DNA from: Halocatena halophila
Lineage (GTDB): Archaea > Halobacteriota > Halobacteria > Halobacteriales > Haloarculaceae
Assembly (NCBI GenBank): GCA_027563145.1
Contig: CP071306.1
Span: 248,001-312,000, forward strand
Reading direction: 5' to 3'
Length of the DNA stretch: 64,000 bases
In this document: one piece after another, positions 43,944 through 52,187 of the stretch
How positions within the stretch are numbered: the first letter of the stretch is position 1
Layout: each line of letters starts with the position of its first letter
Translations under genes and position numbers: made by a program
The notes under the pieces: model-generated
Database searches by the model: none
Told to the model about the DNA's origin: nothing
The model's input: only the letters and a program-made list of their open reading frames with translations

Positions 43944-45275
43944 CTAGTTCACCTCGAAGAAGCTCATCCAGCCAAGCTCAGCAAATTCGGACTGGTGAGC
44001 GTGGAACATATAGAGCCCCGGCTGGTGGTTGCTATAATCGAACTCTAGCACGCCGCGCTGGGCCTGACACTGCAGTATTGTGTCGATGGTACTCCGATCT
44101 GGAAACAGTGACGTGCCTGCGTCGTAATAATCGAAAAACTGTGAGTGACAGTGGAACGAATTCACGAAGTCGAATTCGATCATATTCACGAGATGCACGC
44201 GCTGTATCTCGTTCCGGTCGATCTGAATGGGGTGTTTCGTCTCGCTTGATTCCCATTCACCATTGTAGGCGTCCGTACTGGACGGTGCGTAACAAAATCC
44301 ACGCGTGTTGACGCCGTAGACCTCGTTGTCGCCGTTGAAATTGGTGTCAAAGCCATTCATCACCATTACCATCTCGTCGACGCCATCGAAGCCCTCTGGG
44401 CTGTACTCTGCGTGCGTGACCATGTTTCGGCTCCGCGCACGTTCGGCTGCCATCTCCCGAACCTCCTCGGTTATGGGGCCGTGGTAGTTGATGTATTTCC
44501 GGGGATTATCGTAGACCCGCTCTGGTTTTGGGTCGACGATAATCGTCCCGTACAGTCCACGGTGAACGTGTGCTTTCAACGGAAGCGTATGGCAGTGATA
44601 CAGATGCGTTCCGACGGGCTGGGCTTGCCACTCGTATGTGAACGATTCGCCCGGTTTGAGCAATCCCGGTCCGTTCTGGGGAACGCCATCCATTCGGGGA
44701 TTGAGGTTTCGGAGGTGTGGATGGATCGTGTGGTCCATCTTCTCCGAGCCGTTCGTGAAGTGTACCCGAATGAGATCGCCTTCTTCGACACGGATCGTTG
44801 GACCGGGTACCTGCCCGTTGTACGTCCACATTGGGAACGTGATCCCGGGAAGGATCTCCTGTTCAACGTTTATCGCTGTGAAGTTGAATTCACGGACAGT
44901 CTGTCCGTTTTCCTCGTAAACGCCGCCATTCAGGTCATCTTTCCGGCCGAAGATTGCGTCTCGCTCGTTCGTTGCGTCTCCAGTATTGAACTCGCGAAGG
45001 AAGCCGTGCGGGTCGAACTGCTGATTCGTATACTCCCCTGGGGCTCCAAACCCACTCGTCTCATCGGGTAGGGTGCTGTCGTCGTCTGCTGTGCTCGTTC
45101 CAACACCAGTAATCAGTGATCCACCCGCGAGCGCGAGCCCGCCCAACACCGCCCGTCGAGAAACACCTTCGTGATTTTTGATGGAATCGATGAGCCGATT
45201 CTCGAGGTCTTTCGTGAACGACGCCGCCTGCTGTGTTTCTGCAGGAGACGCCACACTGTCTTGCCTGTCCGTCAT
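43944..45275 (-). CDS. Tat-exported multicopper oxidase
   Basis: 443 residues. Signal: SRRAVLGGLALAGGSLITG near residue 40, preceded by a long polar N-terminus. Copper ligands: MDHTIHPHLRN near 178 (HxH), THLYHCHTLPLKAHVHRG near 225, FVNSFHCHSQFF near 362 and PGLYMFHAHQSEFAELGWM near 420. This is a two-domain plan like nitrite-reductase-type or small multicopper oxidases. It oxidises metal ions or organic donors outside the cell. It is the first gene of an operon with a ZIP transporter and halocyanin, so Fe(II) or Mn(II) oxidation tied to uptake is plausible, but inference only. A TATA-like CTTTATATTT lies about 36 nt before the start. Confidence 0.9.
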   Translation of the reverse strand: MTDRQDSVASPAETQQAASFTKDLENRLIDSIKNHEGVSRRAVLGGLALAGGSLITGVGTSTADDDSTLPDETSGFGAPGEYTNQQFDPHGFLREFNTGDATNERDAIFGRKDDLNGGVYEENGQTVREFNFTAINVEQEILPGITFPMWTYNGQVPGPTIRVEEGDLIRVHFTNGSEKMDHTIHPHLRNLNPRMDGVPQNGPGLLKPGESFTYEWQAQPVGTHLYHCHTLPLKAHVHRGLYGTIIVDPKPERVYDNPRKYINYHGPITEEVREMAAERARSRNMVTHAEYSPEGFDGVDEMVMVMNGFDTNFNGDNEVYGVNTRGFCYAPSSTDAYNGEWESSETKHPIQIDRNEIQRVHLVNMIEFDFVNSFHCHSQFFDYYDAGTSLFPDRSTIDTILQCQAQRGVLEFDYSNHQPGLYMFHAHQSEFAELGWMSFFEVN

Positions 45276-45338
45276 ATGATGTCTATCAGCTTAATGTGAC
45301 TAACTGAAATATAAAGTTGTTTCGATCAAATTTATTAT

Positions 45339-45357
45339 TTAGACGAGGCTAATTAGC
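45339..45357. promoter_or_regulatory. Overlapping palindromes upstream of the oxidase-ZIP operon
   Basis: TTAGACGAGGCTAA (45339-45352) is an imperfect palindrome with TTAG/CTAA ends, the style of DtxR/MntR/SirR metal-repressor boxes. It overlaps a perfect 10-bp palindrome GCTAATTAGC (45348-45357). Both lie about 25-50 nt beyond the oxidase TATA box (45307-45316), outside the core promoter, so activation is as likely as repression. Confidence 0.4.
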
Positions 45358-45528
45358 TCGCTTTATTAAAAGACGGCTTCGTTCTGTTACCACCATCGGA
45401 CGACTAGAGAAACGAATCAGCTACGAGACACGTGCCGTTATTGATCGATCGTTCGTACCGATGGCATCCCGGAACAGTGTAAATTACCTCAAATTACGTC
45501 GTGAGTCGGGAGACGGCGCTCAAAAACG

Positions 45529-46278
45529 ATGACCATCGGCGATCACGAGAGCATCTCTTCGGATTGTGGTTGTAACATCAAATTTGATTGCTCCAGATAC
45601 GAACCACACACCATGGATCAGTATCGTCTTCATGACGTTACGATGTGGATGGATGCGTTCGATTTCGAAGGCGATCAACCGTTCGAAATTTCAGGTCCCT
45701 TTAACCGTGTTGAGGGATCCAATCCGGAGTACGTCTATGATCTCGAGTTGTCCACACAGACCGGGACACACATCCAGGGAGCACACTACTTCAATGAATC
45801 GGGAAAGCGAATCGAGGAGTATCCACTTCAGCAGTTCGAAGGGAGGGCAATACTCTGTGATCTCGAGGACCGGGGCGTGGACACGACAGCAGCGTTTTTC
45901 CGGAGCCGTTTCGATGAGGGCGATCTCAAGAACGCAATTCTCATCCTTCGAACCGGTCATATGGAAGACGTCATCGAACGTGGCGAGCTCGATCCGGCAC
46001 ACCGTCCTGGTCTCTCTCCTGGGGCGGCTCGTTATCTCGTCGAGGAAACGCAACTCAGGATGATCGCAATCGATTCTGTTGGCGTCGAATCACGCGAGAC
46101 GGAGAATTTTGAGGTGAACGTTTACCTCGGCGAGCACGACATTCTCATCCTGGAAGGGCTGGTGAATCTCGACGCGATTACGGCGACAGCGGTCTTTCTC
46201 GAGGCGTTTCCGCTGAAGATACCCGGTGTTGAAGGCACTCCTTGCCGTGCAATAATCAAAGAGCCACTCGAGGAGTGA
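45529..46278 (+). CDS. Cyclase-family (kynurenine formamidase-like) protein with altered metal motif
   Basis: 249 residues; the ATG at 45613 (MDQYRLHDVTMWMDAF) is an alternative start giving 221. The body follows the cyclase/formamidase fold: ELSTQTGTHIQGAHYF near residue 85, then DRGVDTTAAFFRSRF, and LSPGAARYLVEETQLRMIAI near 165. SVGVESRETENFEVN and GEHDILILEGLVNLDAI follow. The family motif is HxGTHxDxPxH; here the first His is Gln, the Asp is Gln and the last His is one position closer. So the usual zinc or manganese site is not intact. Hydrolytic function is doubtful or uses other residues. Confidence 0.8.
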   Translation: MTIGDHESISSDCGCNIKFDCSRYEPHTMDQYRLHDVTMWMDAFDFEGDQPFEISGPFNRVEGSNPEYVYDLELSTQTGTHIQGAHYFNESGKRIEEYPLQQFEGRAILCDLEDRGVDTTAAFFRSRFDEGDLKNAILILRTGHMEDVIERGELDPAHRPGLSPGAARYLVEETQLRMIAIDSVGVESRETENFEVNVYLGEHDILILEGLVNLDAITATAVFLEAFPLKIPGVEGTPCRAIIKEPLEE

Positions 46279-46338
46279 CAGTTGTTTGACTACGGGTGGC
46301 GTTCCAGCGCGGCTTCGAATTCTCCCGCGGGGTGTGGA

Positions 46339-46735
46339 TCACAGTGTCCTGTCGATACAGTGGCTCGCAAGATCGGCGAGTCGTCGGCGTTCTGGTGACG
46401 CAGGGAGCGTCTCGATCGAGTCGTGTGCGGTGTCGACCAGCGAACGCATCCGTCGGCGGGCGTGCGCAATGCTTTTCCTCCCGATAGATGTTCCGCACGG
46501 TAGCCACATCTTCAGCTGTCGTTTCGCTGGCTGGCGCATCCAGAATCTGATAGATGGTCTCGTTGTCAGCGTGAATGGCCATGAGCGTCCGTTTCCCCGA
46601 TCGCACGTCGCCACCCGTTATTTTCCGTCCCTTCTCTCGCTCGAAATCGAGCAGATCATCTCGAATCTGAAACGCAGACCACAGGGCGCTATACCCCGCA
46701 ATATCGAGATTTCCAGTCTGCTGGTGTTGTGGACG
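46339..46735 (-). pseudogene. Frameshifted C-terminal remnant of a polyprenyl diphosphate synthase
   Basis: On the minus strand one frame reads LWSAFQIRDDLLDFEREKGR, with the second Asp-rich motif DDxxD, then ITGGDVRSGKRTLMAIHADN to IYREEK. The next frame continues IAHARRRMRSLVDTAHDSIE to PERRRLADLASHCIDRTL and a TGA. Together these are the last third of a trans-isoprenyl diphosphate synthase. A frameshift or small deletion occurs near 46490. The N-terminal two thirds, with the first DDxxD, are missing. It is a dead copy beside the cyclase gene, 60 nt convergent. Confidence 0.8.
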
Positions 46736-46869
46736 CGGTGGATGGCCACAGACACCACTGACAGACAGGCGCTACCACCAACCAAATCGCTCCCGGTGGC
46801 CGTTACCCTAAAAGACGACTGATTGATCACCCCACCAGCGTCTCATTTCTTGGGATCAGCGCTCTCGTC

Positions 46870-47661
46870 TCAGAGCCGACAGAGAAACGCCCGCAGCTCG
46901 GCGTACGCAGCGTCGTAGCAGTCGGCAAACACGGCGTGGCCGGCGTCGGGGATGTGGACGAGCCGACCGTTGGGTAGTCTCTCTGCCATATCGAGCTCTC
47001 TGGCTCGGTGAGCGGGCTCGGTATCGGCCTGTAACAGCAGTGTCGGACGGCTGATCTCCTCGAATCGATCCGCTGGAGACGGAAAGCCGGCCCGAGCAAC
47101 CTTGGTGATTGCCGATTGAGAAGCCTTGTTCGCACGTGCGAATTGCCGAGCGACCGATTCCGAATAGGATTCGTACTCACTCGCCAGTTCCTCGATCGAT
47201 TGCTCCTGTATCGTTGTGAGTCGCTCATCGACCAGTTCGACCCGCTCGTCGGCGGAAAGATCATTCTGGGGAACCAAGCCAGCAGTTTCTTCGAGCACCA
47301 GGGCACGGGGCAGTTCTGGATGCTCAACGGCTGTCCAGGCGGCCGTGGACGCACCCATCGAGTGCCCAATCAGGATCGGATCCGACAGGTCGAGTTCGGT
47401 GAGCAATCCGACGAGATCATTCACACGATCGTCAATGGTGTAACCACCTGCTGGCGCTTCAGATCCTCCGTGAGCCCGGGCATCGTACGCTACCACCGAA
47501 AAATCGTCGGAAAGATCTGTGATAAGGCGCTCCCAGCAGAGGCTGTCCTCGTACAATCCGTGGGCAACGACGAGGGGCGGTCCGCTTCCGACCCGGTAGT
47601 ACTGCAACGAAACGCCATTCACGGAAACGGTGTCACCAGTCCAGCCCGCAGGCGGATTCAT
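46870..47661 (-). CDS. Alpha/beta-fold hydrolase
   Basis: 263 residues. Oxyanion segment VVAHGLYEDSLCWERL near residue 32, YDARAHGGSEAPAGGYTIDD near 60, nucleophile Ser in LIGHSMGASTAAW near 98 (GxSxG), acid Asp in LLQADTEPAH near 210 and catalytic His in IPDAGHAVFAD near 240. The triad is complete. The fold covers esterases, lactonases and C-C hydrolases; the substrate cannot be fixed. No signal peptide, so cytoplasmic. Divergent from the micro membrane protein pair. Confidence 0.92.
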   Translation of the reverse strand: MNPPAGWTGDTVSVNGVSLQYYRVGSGPPLVVAHGLYEDSLCWERLITDLSDDFSVVAYDARAHGGSEAPAGGYTIDDRVNDLVGLLTELDLSDPILIGHSMGASTAAWTAVEHPELPRALVLEETAGLVPQNDLSADERVELVDERLTTIQEQSIEELASEYESYSESVARQFARANKASQSAITKVARAGFPSPADRFEEISRPTLLLQADTEPAHRARELDMAERLPNGRLVHIPDAGHAVFADCYDAAYAELRAFLCRL

Positions 47662-47781
47662 GGTGATTGCTAAACACAGTACTGGATTAAAGAGACACGA
47701 ATCAGTCCCTGAGAACGTATTCTAACGAACACGGAATGACTACACATCAAAAATTAATATTATTGACTTTTGATGTCATCC

Positions 47782-48012
47782 ATGAAACAGTCACTGGTCA
47801 GTTTATTACCATCAGTACGCGTTCGACCAATCGAACGAGGGCTTGCGGTTGGATTTCTCTGTCTGCTCTTGCTCTACGGATTTGGAACTATTCTCGAATC
47901 TTCACTTCCAGCATTGCATACGGCGGGCGTTCTGGGAATGCATCTCGCTGTCGCTGTGGCGCTTTTGCTCCTGCTTCTAATACTTTCCCGAAGTCGGCCG
48001 TGTTCGCGGTGA
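47782..48012 (+). CDS. Micro membrane protein with two predicted helices
   Basis: 76 residues from MKQSLVSLLPSVRVRPIERG. Helices at about 21-40 (LAVGFLCLLLLYGFGTIL) and 50-68 (GVLGMHLAVAVALLLLLLIL) with a basic end (SRSRPCSR). The ATG is chosen because a TATA-like TTAATAT at 47754-47760 is 25 nt away; in-frame TTG and ATG codons 9-12 nt earlier are alternatives. No family recognised. The following gene begins 1 nt after its stop. Confidence 0.55.
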   Translation: MKQSLVSLLPSVRVRPIERGLAVGFLCLLLLYGFGTILESSLPALHTAGVLGMHLAVAVALLLLLLILSRSRPCSR

Positions 48013-48013
48013 C

Positions 48014-48181
48014 ATGGAGGGTTTCAGACTCCGGACGATAACGAGCGCTGGTATCCTGGCTGTCATCGTGGGTTCTACGATCATTGGCGCGCCAGTCACC
48101 GTTGAGCGACTCACAGTCGGCACAATGAGCGCACTGTTTTTGGCGGTGGTCGTCATCACCGGCGATCCAGTTCAGTTATAA
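48014..48181 (+). CDS. Micro membrane protein, second of a pair
   Basis: 55 residues: MEGFRLRTITSAGILAVIVG, then STIIGAPVTVERLTVGTM and SALFLAVVVITGDPVQL, ending at TAA. Two hydrophobic helices separated by a short polar turn. The ATG lies 1 nt after the preceding stop, the spacing of an operon; together the two could form a four-helix unit. Alternatively both are pieces of one gene split by a frameshift, though each half is helix-complete. Function unknown. Confidence 0.45.
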   Translation: MEGFRLRTITSAGILAVIVGSTIIGAPVTVERLTVGTMSALFLAVVVITGDPVQL

Positions 48182-48224
48182 TTCCGCGTCAGTTCTTTGG
48201 TAGTCGGCTGCGATTGGAACGTGC

Positions 48225-49703
48225 ATGGTAGTCTGGGAGACGGAGTACTGGCTCGTCAGATTCGTCTTCCAGCGCGGGTTGGCACTGATCTATTGTTTGG
48301 CCTTTCTCGTCGCAGCACGCCAGTTTCGGCCGCTTGCAGGCGAAAATGGACTGCTTCCAATTGAAGAATTCATCAATCAAGCATCGTTTCGTGACCATCC
48401 CAGCCTCTTTTATTTCGTGCCGAGCGATCGCGCCATCGGGATAGGGGCCTGGAGTGGCGTTGCGCTCTCGATTGTGGCGCTGTTTGGCGGTCCCTACTGG
48501 CTGGGTGATCCGTTTGCGATCCCTGCTTCGATGGCCTTGTGGACTGTCCTCTGGCTGTTGTACCAGTCGTTTGTCAACGCCGGTCGGCTGTTTTATGGCT
48601 ACGGCTGGGAGACAATGCTGCTCGAAACCGGCTTTCTGGCGATTTTTCTCGGTGCCGGGTCACGTGGCCCACCGGTGATCGTGCTCATGTTACTGAACTG
48701 GGTGCTGTTCCGGAACATGTTCGGAGCAGGGCTCATCAAACTCCGAGGAGACGATTGCTGGCGTGAGCTCACCTGCCTGGAGTATCATTACGAAACACAG
48801 CCACTGCCGAATCCTGCGAGCTGGTACGTCCACCATCTCCCAGACCGATTCCACCGGCTCGAGGCGCTGGGAAATTTCGTCGTCGAAATTGCTGTTCCGT
48901 TTCTGTACTTTGCGCCACATCCATTTGCAGATGCCGCTGGAATCGCCACGATCGGCTTTCAGGCGTGGCTCATGGTGACGGGGAATTTCTCCTGGCTGAA
49001 CGCCCTGACGATCGTGCAGGCAATTACAACGTTCAGTGATGGCGTGCTCGCCGGGATCGTTCCGATTGCACCCGTGACGAGGAGCGCACCACCGCGGTGG
49101 CACGTGCTGCTTGCCGTGCTCGTCGCTGTTCTTGTGATCTGTCTGAGCGCGAACCCCGTTCGGAATATGCTCTCAGAACGGCAGATCATGAACACGTCGT
49201 TCGACCCGCTTCATCTCGTCAACACCTATGGGGCGTTCGGGTCGATCACCAGACGGCGGACACAGCTCGTGATCGAAGGCACCACCGAAACCGATCCCAC
49301 ACCGGACGACTGGCACGAATACGAGTGGTACGGCCAGCCATCGAACCCCGCAAGACGGCCATCACAGGTGGCTCCGTATCACCTGCGACTCGACTGGCAG
49401 CTCTGGTTTGCAGGAATGCGTCCTCAACCGGGCTCGCGACAGCGGTGGCTCCGGAGGCTTCTCGATCGACTACTGGAACCCGACGATGACGTGCTAGCAC
49501 TCCTGCGGTCGACGCCATTCGAGAAAGCGTCCCCCAAACAGGTTCGGATTGTCCGCTATCGCTATCGATTTAGCACCCCTGAAGAGCGCGCTGGGTCTGG
49601 TGAGTGGTATCAGCGCTCCCAACTGGGAATCTACCTCGGTCCGATCAGCCGACCGCCACAGTCAGCAGCCACCGACTCGCACGCCGAGAGCTCTGATCGA
49701 TAG
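48225..49703 (+). CDS. Lipase maturation factor (LMF1)-family membrane protein
   Basis: 492 residues. Multi-helix N-terminal two thirds containing the family-defining stretches: RFVFQRGLALIYCLAFLVAA near residue 12, LLPIEEFI, YGYGWETMLLETGFLAIFLG near 128, LMLLNWVLFRNMFGAGLIK near 155 and the cysteine pair DDCWRELTCLEYHYETQPLP near 180. The C-terminal part has NTYGAFGSITRRRTQLVIEG and PYHLRLDWQLWFAG, conserved in LMF1 homologues. In animals LMF1 matures lipases in the endoplasmic reticulum; the archaeal role is unknown. Start 43 nt after the micro membrane pair. Confidence 0.9.
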   Translation: MVVWETEYWLVRFVFQRGLALIYCLAFLVAARQFRPLAGENGLLPIEEFINQASFRDHPSLFYFVPSDRAIGIGAWSGVALSIVALFGGPYWLGDPFAIPASMALWTVLWLLYQSFVNAGRLFYGYGWETMLLETGFLAIFLGAGSRGPPVIVLMLLNWVLFRNMFGAGLIKLRGDDCWRELTCLEYHYETQPLPNPASWYVHHLPDRFHRLEALGNFVVEIAVPFLYFAPHPFADAAGIATIGFQAWLMVTGNFSWLNALTIVQAITTFSDGVLAGIVPIAPVTRSAPPRWHVLLAVLVAVLVICLSANPVRNMLSERQIMNTSFDPLHLVNTYGAFGSITRRRTQLVIEGTTETDPTPDDWHEYEWYGQPSNPARRPSQVAPYHLRLDWQLWFAGMRPQPGSRQRWLRRLLDRLLEPDDDVLALLRSTPFEKASPKQVRIVRYRYRFSTPEERAGSGEWYQRSQLGIYLGPISRPPQSAATDSHAESSDR

Positions 49704-49734
49704 CCTCTCTTCGATTGCGTCCTATTCGTTCTCC

Positions 49735-49905
49735 ATGGAGCCGTTCGTCAGATGGATACTCGCCGGTGGGATGACGCTCGTGGTGGGGCTCTGGGTCAGC
49801 ATGCTTGCGGCATCCTGGTCAACACCATGGCTAGCGGGTGCGATGGGTTCTCTCCTCGGCATTACAGGAATTGCTGTCGGTCTCAGACGCCAGCTCGTGT
49901 TCTGA
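49735..49905 (+). CDS. Micro membrane protein between LMF and glycosidase genes
   Basis: 56 residues: MEPFVRWILAGGMTLVVGLW, a loop, then WLAGAMGSLLGITGIAVGL with basic RRQL at the end. Two predicted helices with a positive C-terminus. The frame runs from 31 nt after the LMF stop to 45 nt before the glycosidase ATG. The second glycosidase has its own TATA box, so this gene likely ends the LMF transcript. No family recognised. Confidence 0.45.
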   Translation: MEPFVRWILAGGMTLVVGLWVSMLAASWSTPWLAGAMGSLLGITGIAVGLRRQLVF

Positions 49906-49950
49906 GAGGTGTCAATATTTAACCGCATACTCGCCCATTTTCAGAGTACC

Positions 49951-52158
49951 ATGTCCACACCGCCCGATCGGCTCGACGACCTGGTCGAATCGATGACACG
50001 CGAGGAGAAGCTCCGTCTCGTTCGCGGAACCGTATTGCTCGATGAAGGGCGAGCAACCGGATATTTGCCCTCGATCGATCGACTCGATCTGCCATCGCTC
50101 AAAATGGTTGATGGTCCACTCGGCGTTAGACTGGACGAGGCCACCGCGTTTCCGGCGAGCATCGCGCTTGGGGCAACCTTCGATCCGGCGCTCGCAACAG
50201 CGTTCGGAGAAGCGATTGGTGCTGAAACCCGCGCAAAAGGGATTGACGTGCTGTTAGCGCCCGGCTGTAACCTGATTCGGACTCCCCACTGCGGACGGAA
50301 TTTTGAGTATTACGGCGAAGATCCGTATCACTCGGGAGCGCTCGTTAGCGCAACGATCGAGGGCATTCAGTCGCAAGGGGTCGGTGCAACGGTGAAACAT
50401 TATGTCGCGAACAACCAGGAACATGATCGAACCGAGGTAAGCGCAGCGGTGGATTCTCGTGCGCTCCGTGAGCTGTATTGCAGACCGTTCGAGGCGGCCG
50501 TCAATGCCGATGTCGCCGCGGTAATGGCGGCGTATAACCGGATTAACGGCACCTATGCGACCGAACACGAAGCGCTCCTCACTGATGTTCTCAAAGATGA
50601 GTTTGGGTTCGATGGTCCCGTCATGTCTGATTGGTATGCAGTGAACAACGGGTTGGCGGCCGCACGGGCCGGCACCGACCTGGAGATGCCGGGCGTGGGA
50701 GTGTACGAGATGTTGCCGACACAGTCGGAGAGACTCACGCTACTGGCCCCCCTCGACGAGTGGTGGCCCGATTCGATTCCAGGGCCGGATGCGCTCGTAA
50801 ATGCGATCGCCAGGCGTGCAAGCACCAGTCGCGGCGGTATCCCGAACTTCTCCGAATCGAAATTTGCAGCCGAACTCGAAGCAGCACTCGAGACGGATAG
50901 CTTCTCACCGGAACGGCTCGATGCGATGGTCCGTCGAGTGCTCACGCTCTATACGCGTGGTGATCGTTCGAACGAATCGACCGGGATAAATGCCAATGAT
51001 CACCGATCTCTGGCCCGCACAATTGCCACACGTGGAACTGTCCTCCTCAAGAACGATGGCGTGTTACCACTATCAGCGGATACCGACGTCGCAGTAATCG
51101 GCCCAAACGTCACCACAGCGAAGGTTGGAGGGGGTGGAAGTTCGGAGGTGAACCCATCCAGTACGGTGGATCCAGCCGATGGCATTCGAAACCGGGCATC
51201 TGGATCGGTCACGGTTGCTCAAGGACACCCGCCAATCGATGATCCATCGATATTTTCGATCGATATCGGGTCGAAGTTCTTTGGCGAGACAGAATCTACA
51301 GACATACAACCAGCGATTGACGCGGCCACAGCGGCCGACGTTGCCGTCGTCGTCGTCCAGGATGTCGCCACCGAGGCCCGCGATCGTCCCTCGCTCGAAC
51401 TGCCCGGCGAACAGAATCAACTGATCCAGACGATCGCAGCGAATGCAGACCGGACGGTGGTGGTCGTTCAGGCCTCTGGTCCGGTTGCACTCCCGTGGAT
51501 CGAGTCAGTGAACGCGACGCTCTGTAGCTGGTATCCCGGACAGGAGGCTGGCAGCGCGCTTGGGGCAGTGCTGTTCGGCGACGTTGATCCAGGCGGCCGT
51601 CTCCCCGTCACTTTTGGGAGAGAAGGCACGTATCCGACCAGTGCCCAGACGAGCTATCCGGGCGTCTCCGGAAACGAGAACTACCCAGTTGCCCAGTACG
51701 ATGAGGATGTTTTCATCGGCTATCGCTGGTTCGATGATCATGAGCGATCGGTGCAGTTCCCGTTCGGCCATGGGCTGAGCTATGCCCAGTTCGAGTATCG
51801 GTCGCTCTCGCTCGGCGAAGGCAATCCACCAGAATCGGCCACCGTCACCGTTTCGAATACTGCGGATCGATCCGGTCGCGAGGTGATTCAGCTGTATGTC
51901 GAACCAGAGGATCCGGCGGTGGATCGACCTCCCCGTGAGCTGGCTGGATTCATGTCGGTCGAGCTTCCCGCGAATACGGAGCACACCTACACGATCGACC
52001 TTGATGAGCGAGCGTTCGCCTACTACGACGATGAGAACGGCTGGACGATCGACGATGGTTCTGTCACCGTTGCTGTGGCCCGATCGTCACGAAACACGCA
52101 ACTGCGTACGGAGACCGTGATCAGTGCCGAACAAAGCGAGGACGCAGAGCCCCGTTAG
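49951..52158 (+). CDS. Glycoside hydrolase family 3, second paralogue
   Basis: 735 residues from MSTPPDRLDDLVESMTREEK. Barrel domain: MVDGPLGVRLDEATAFPASI near 52, RNFEYYGEDPYHSG near 115, KHYVANNQEHDR near 148 and nucleophile Asp in FDGPVMSDWYAV near 230. Second domain: GTVLLKNDGVLPLS near 365 and a VGGGGSSEVNP loop. Tail: FGHGLSYAQFEYRSLSLGE then a fibronectin III-like domain (REVIQLYVEPEDPAVDRPPR). It has no signal peptide. The KHYVANNQE variant points to the beta-glucosidase branch, unlike the 35-37 kb enzyme (KHFVGHG). A TATA-like CAATATTTA at 49913-49921 fits a near-leaderless start at this ATG. Confidence 0.92.
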   Translation: MSTPPDRLDDLVESMTREEKLRLVRGTVLLDEGRATGYLPSIDRLDLPSLKMVDGPLGVRLDEATAFPASIALGATFDPALATAFGEAIGAETRAKGIDVLLAPGCNLIRTPHCGRNFEYYGEDPYHSGALVSATIEGIQSQGVGATVKHYVANNQEHDRTEVSAAVDSRALRELYCRPFEAAVNADVAAVMAAYNRINGTYATEHEALLTDVLKDEFGFDGPVMSDWYAVNNGLAAARAGTDLEMPGVGVYEMLPTQSERLTLLAPLDEWWPDSIPGPDALVNAIARRASTSRGGIPNFSESKFAAELEAALETDSFSPERLDAMVRRVLTLYTRGDRSNESTGINANDHRSLARTIATRGTVLLKNDGVLPLSADTDVAVIGPNVTTAKVGGGGSSEVNPSSTVDPADGIRNRASGSVTVAQGHPPIDDPSIFSIDIGSKFFGETESTDIQPAIDAATAADVAVVVVQDVATEARDRPSLELPGEQNQLIQTIAANADRTVVVVQASGPVALPWIESVNATLCSWYPGQEAGSALGAVLFGDVDPGGRLPVTFGREGTYPTSAQTSYPGVSGNENYPVAQYDEDVFIGYRWFDDHERSVQFPFGHGLSYAQFEYRSLSLGEGNPPESATVTVSNTADRSGREVIQLYVEPEDPAVDRPPRELAGFMSVELPANTEHTYTIDLDERAFAYYDDENGWTIDDGSVTVAVARSSRNTQLRTETVISAEQSEDAEPR

Positions 52159-52187
52159 TTTTCTCCGTAGACTGGCTATCCGTTCGT

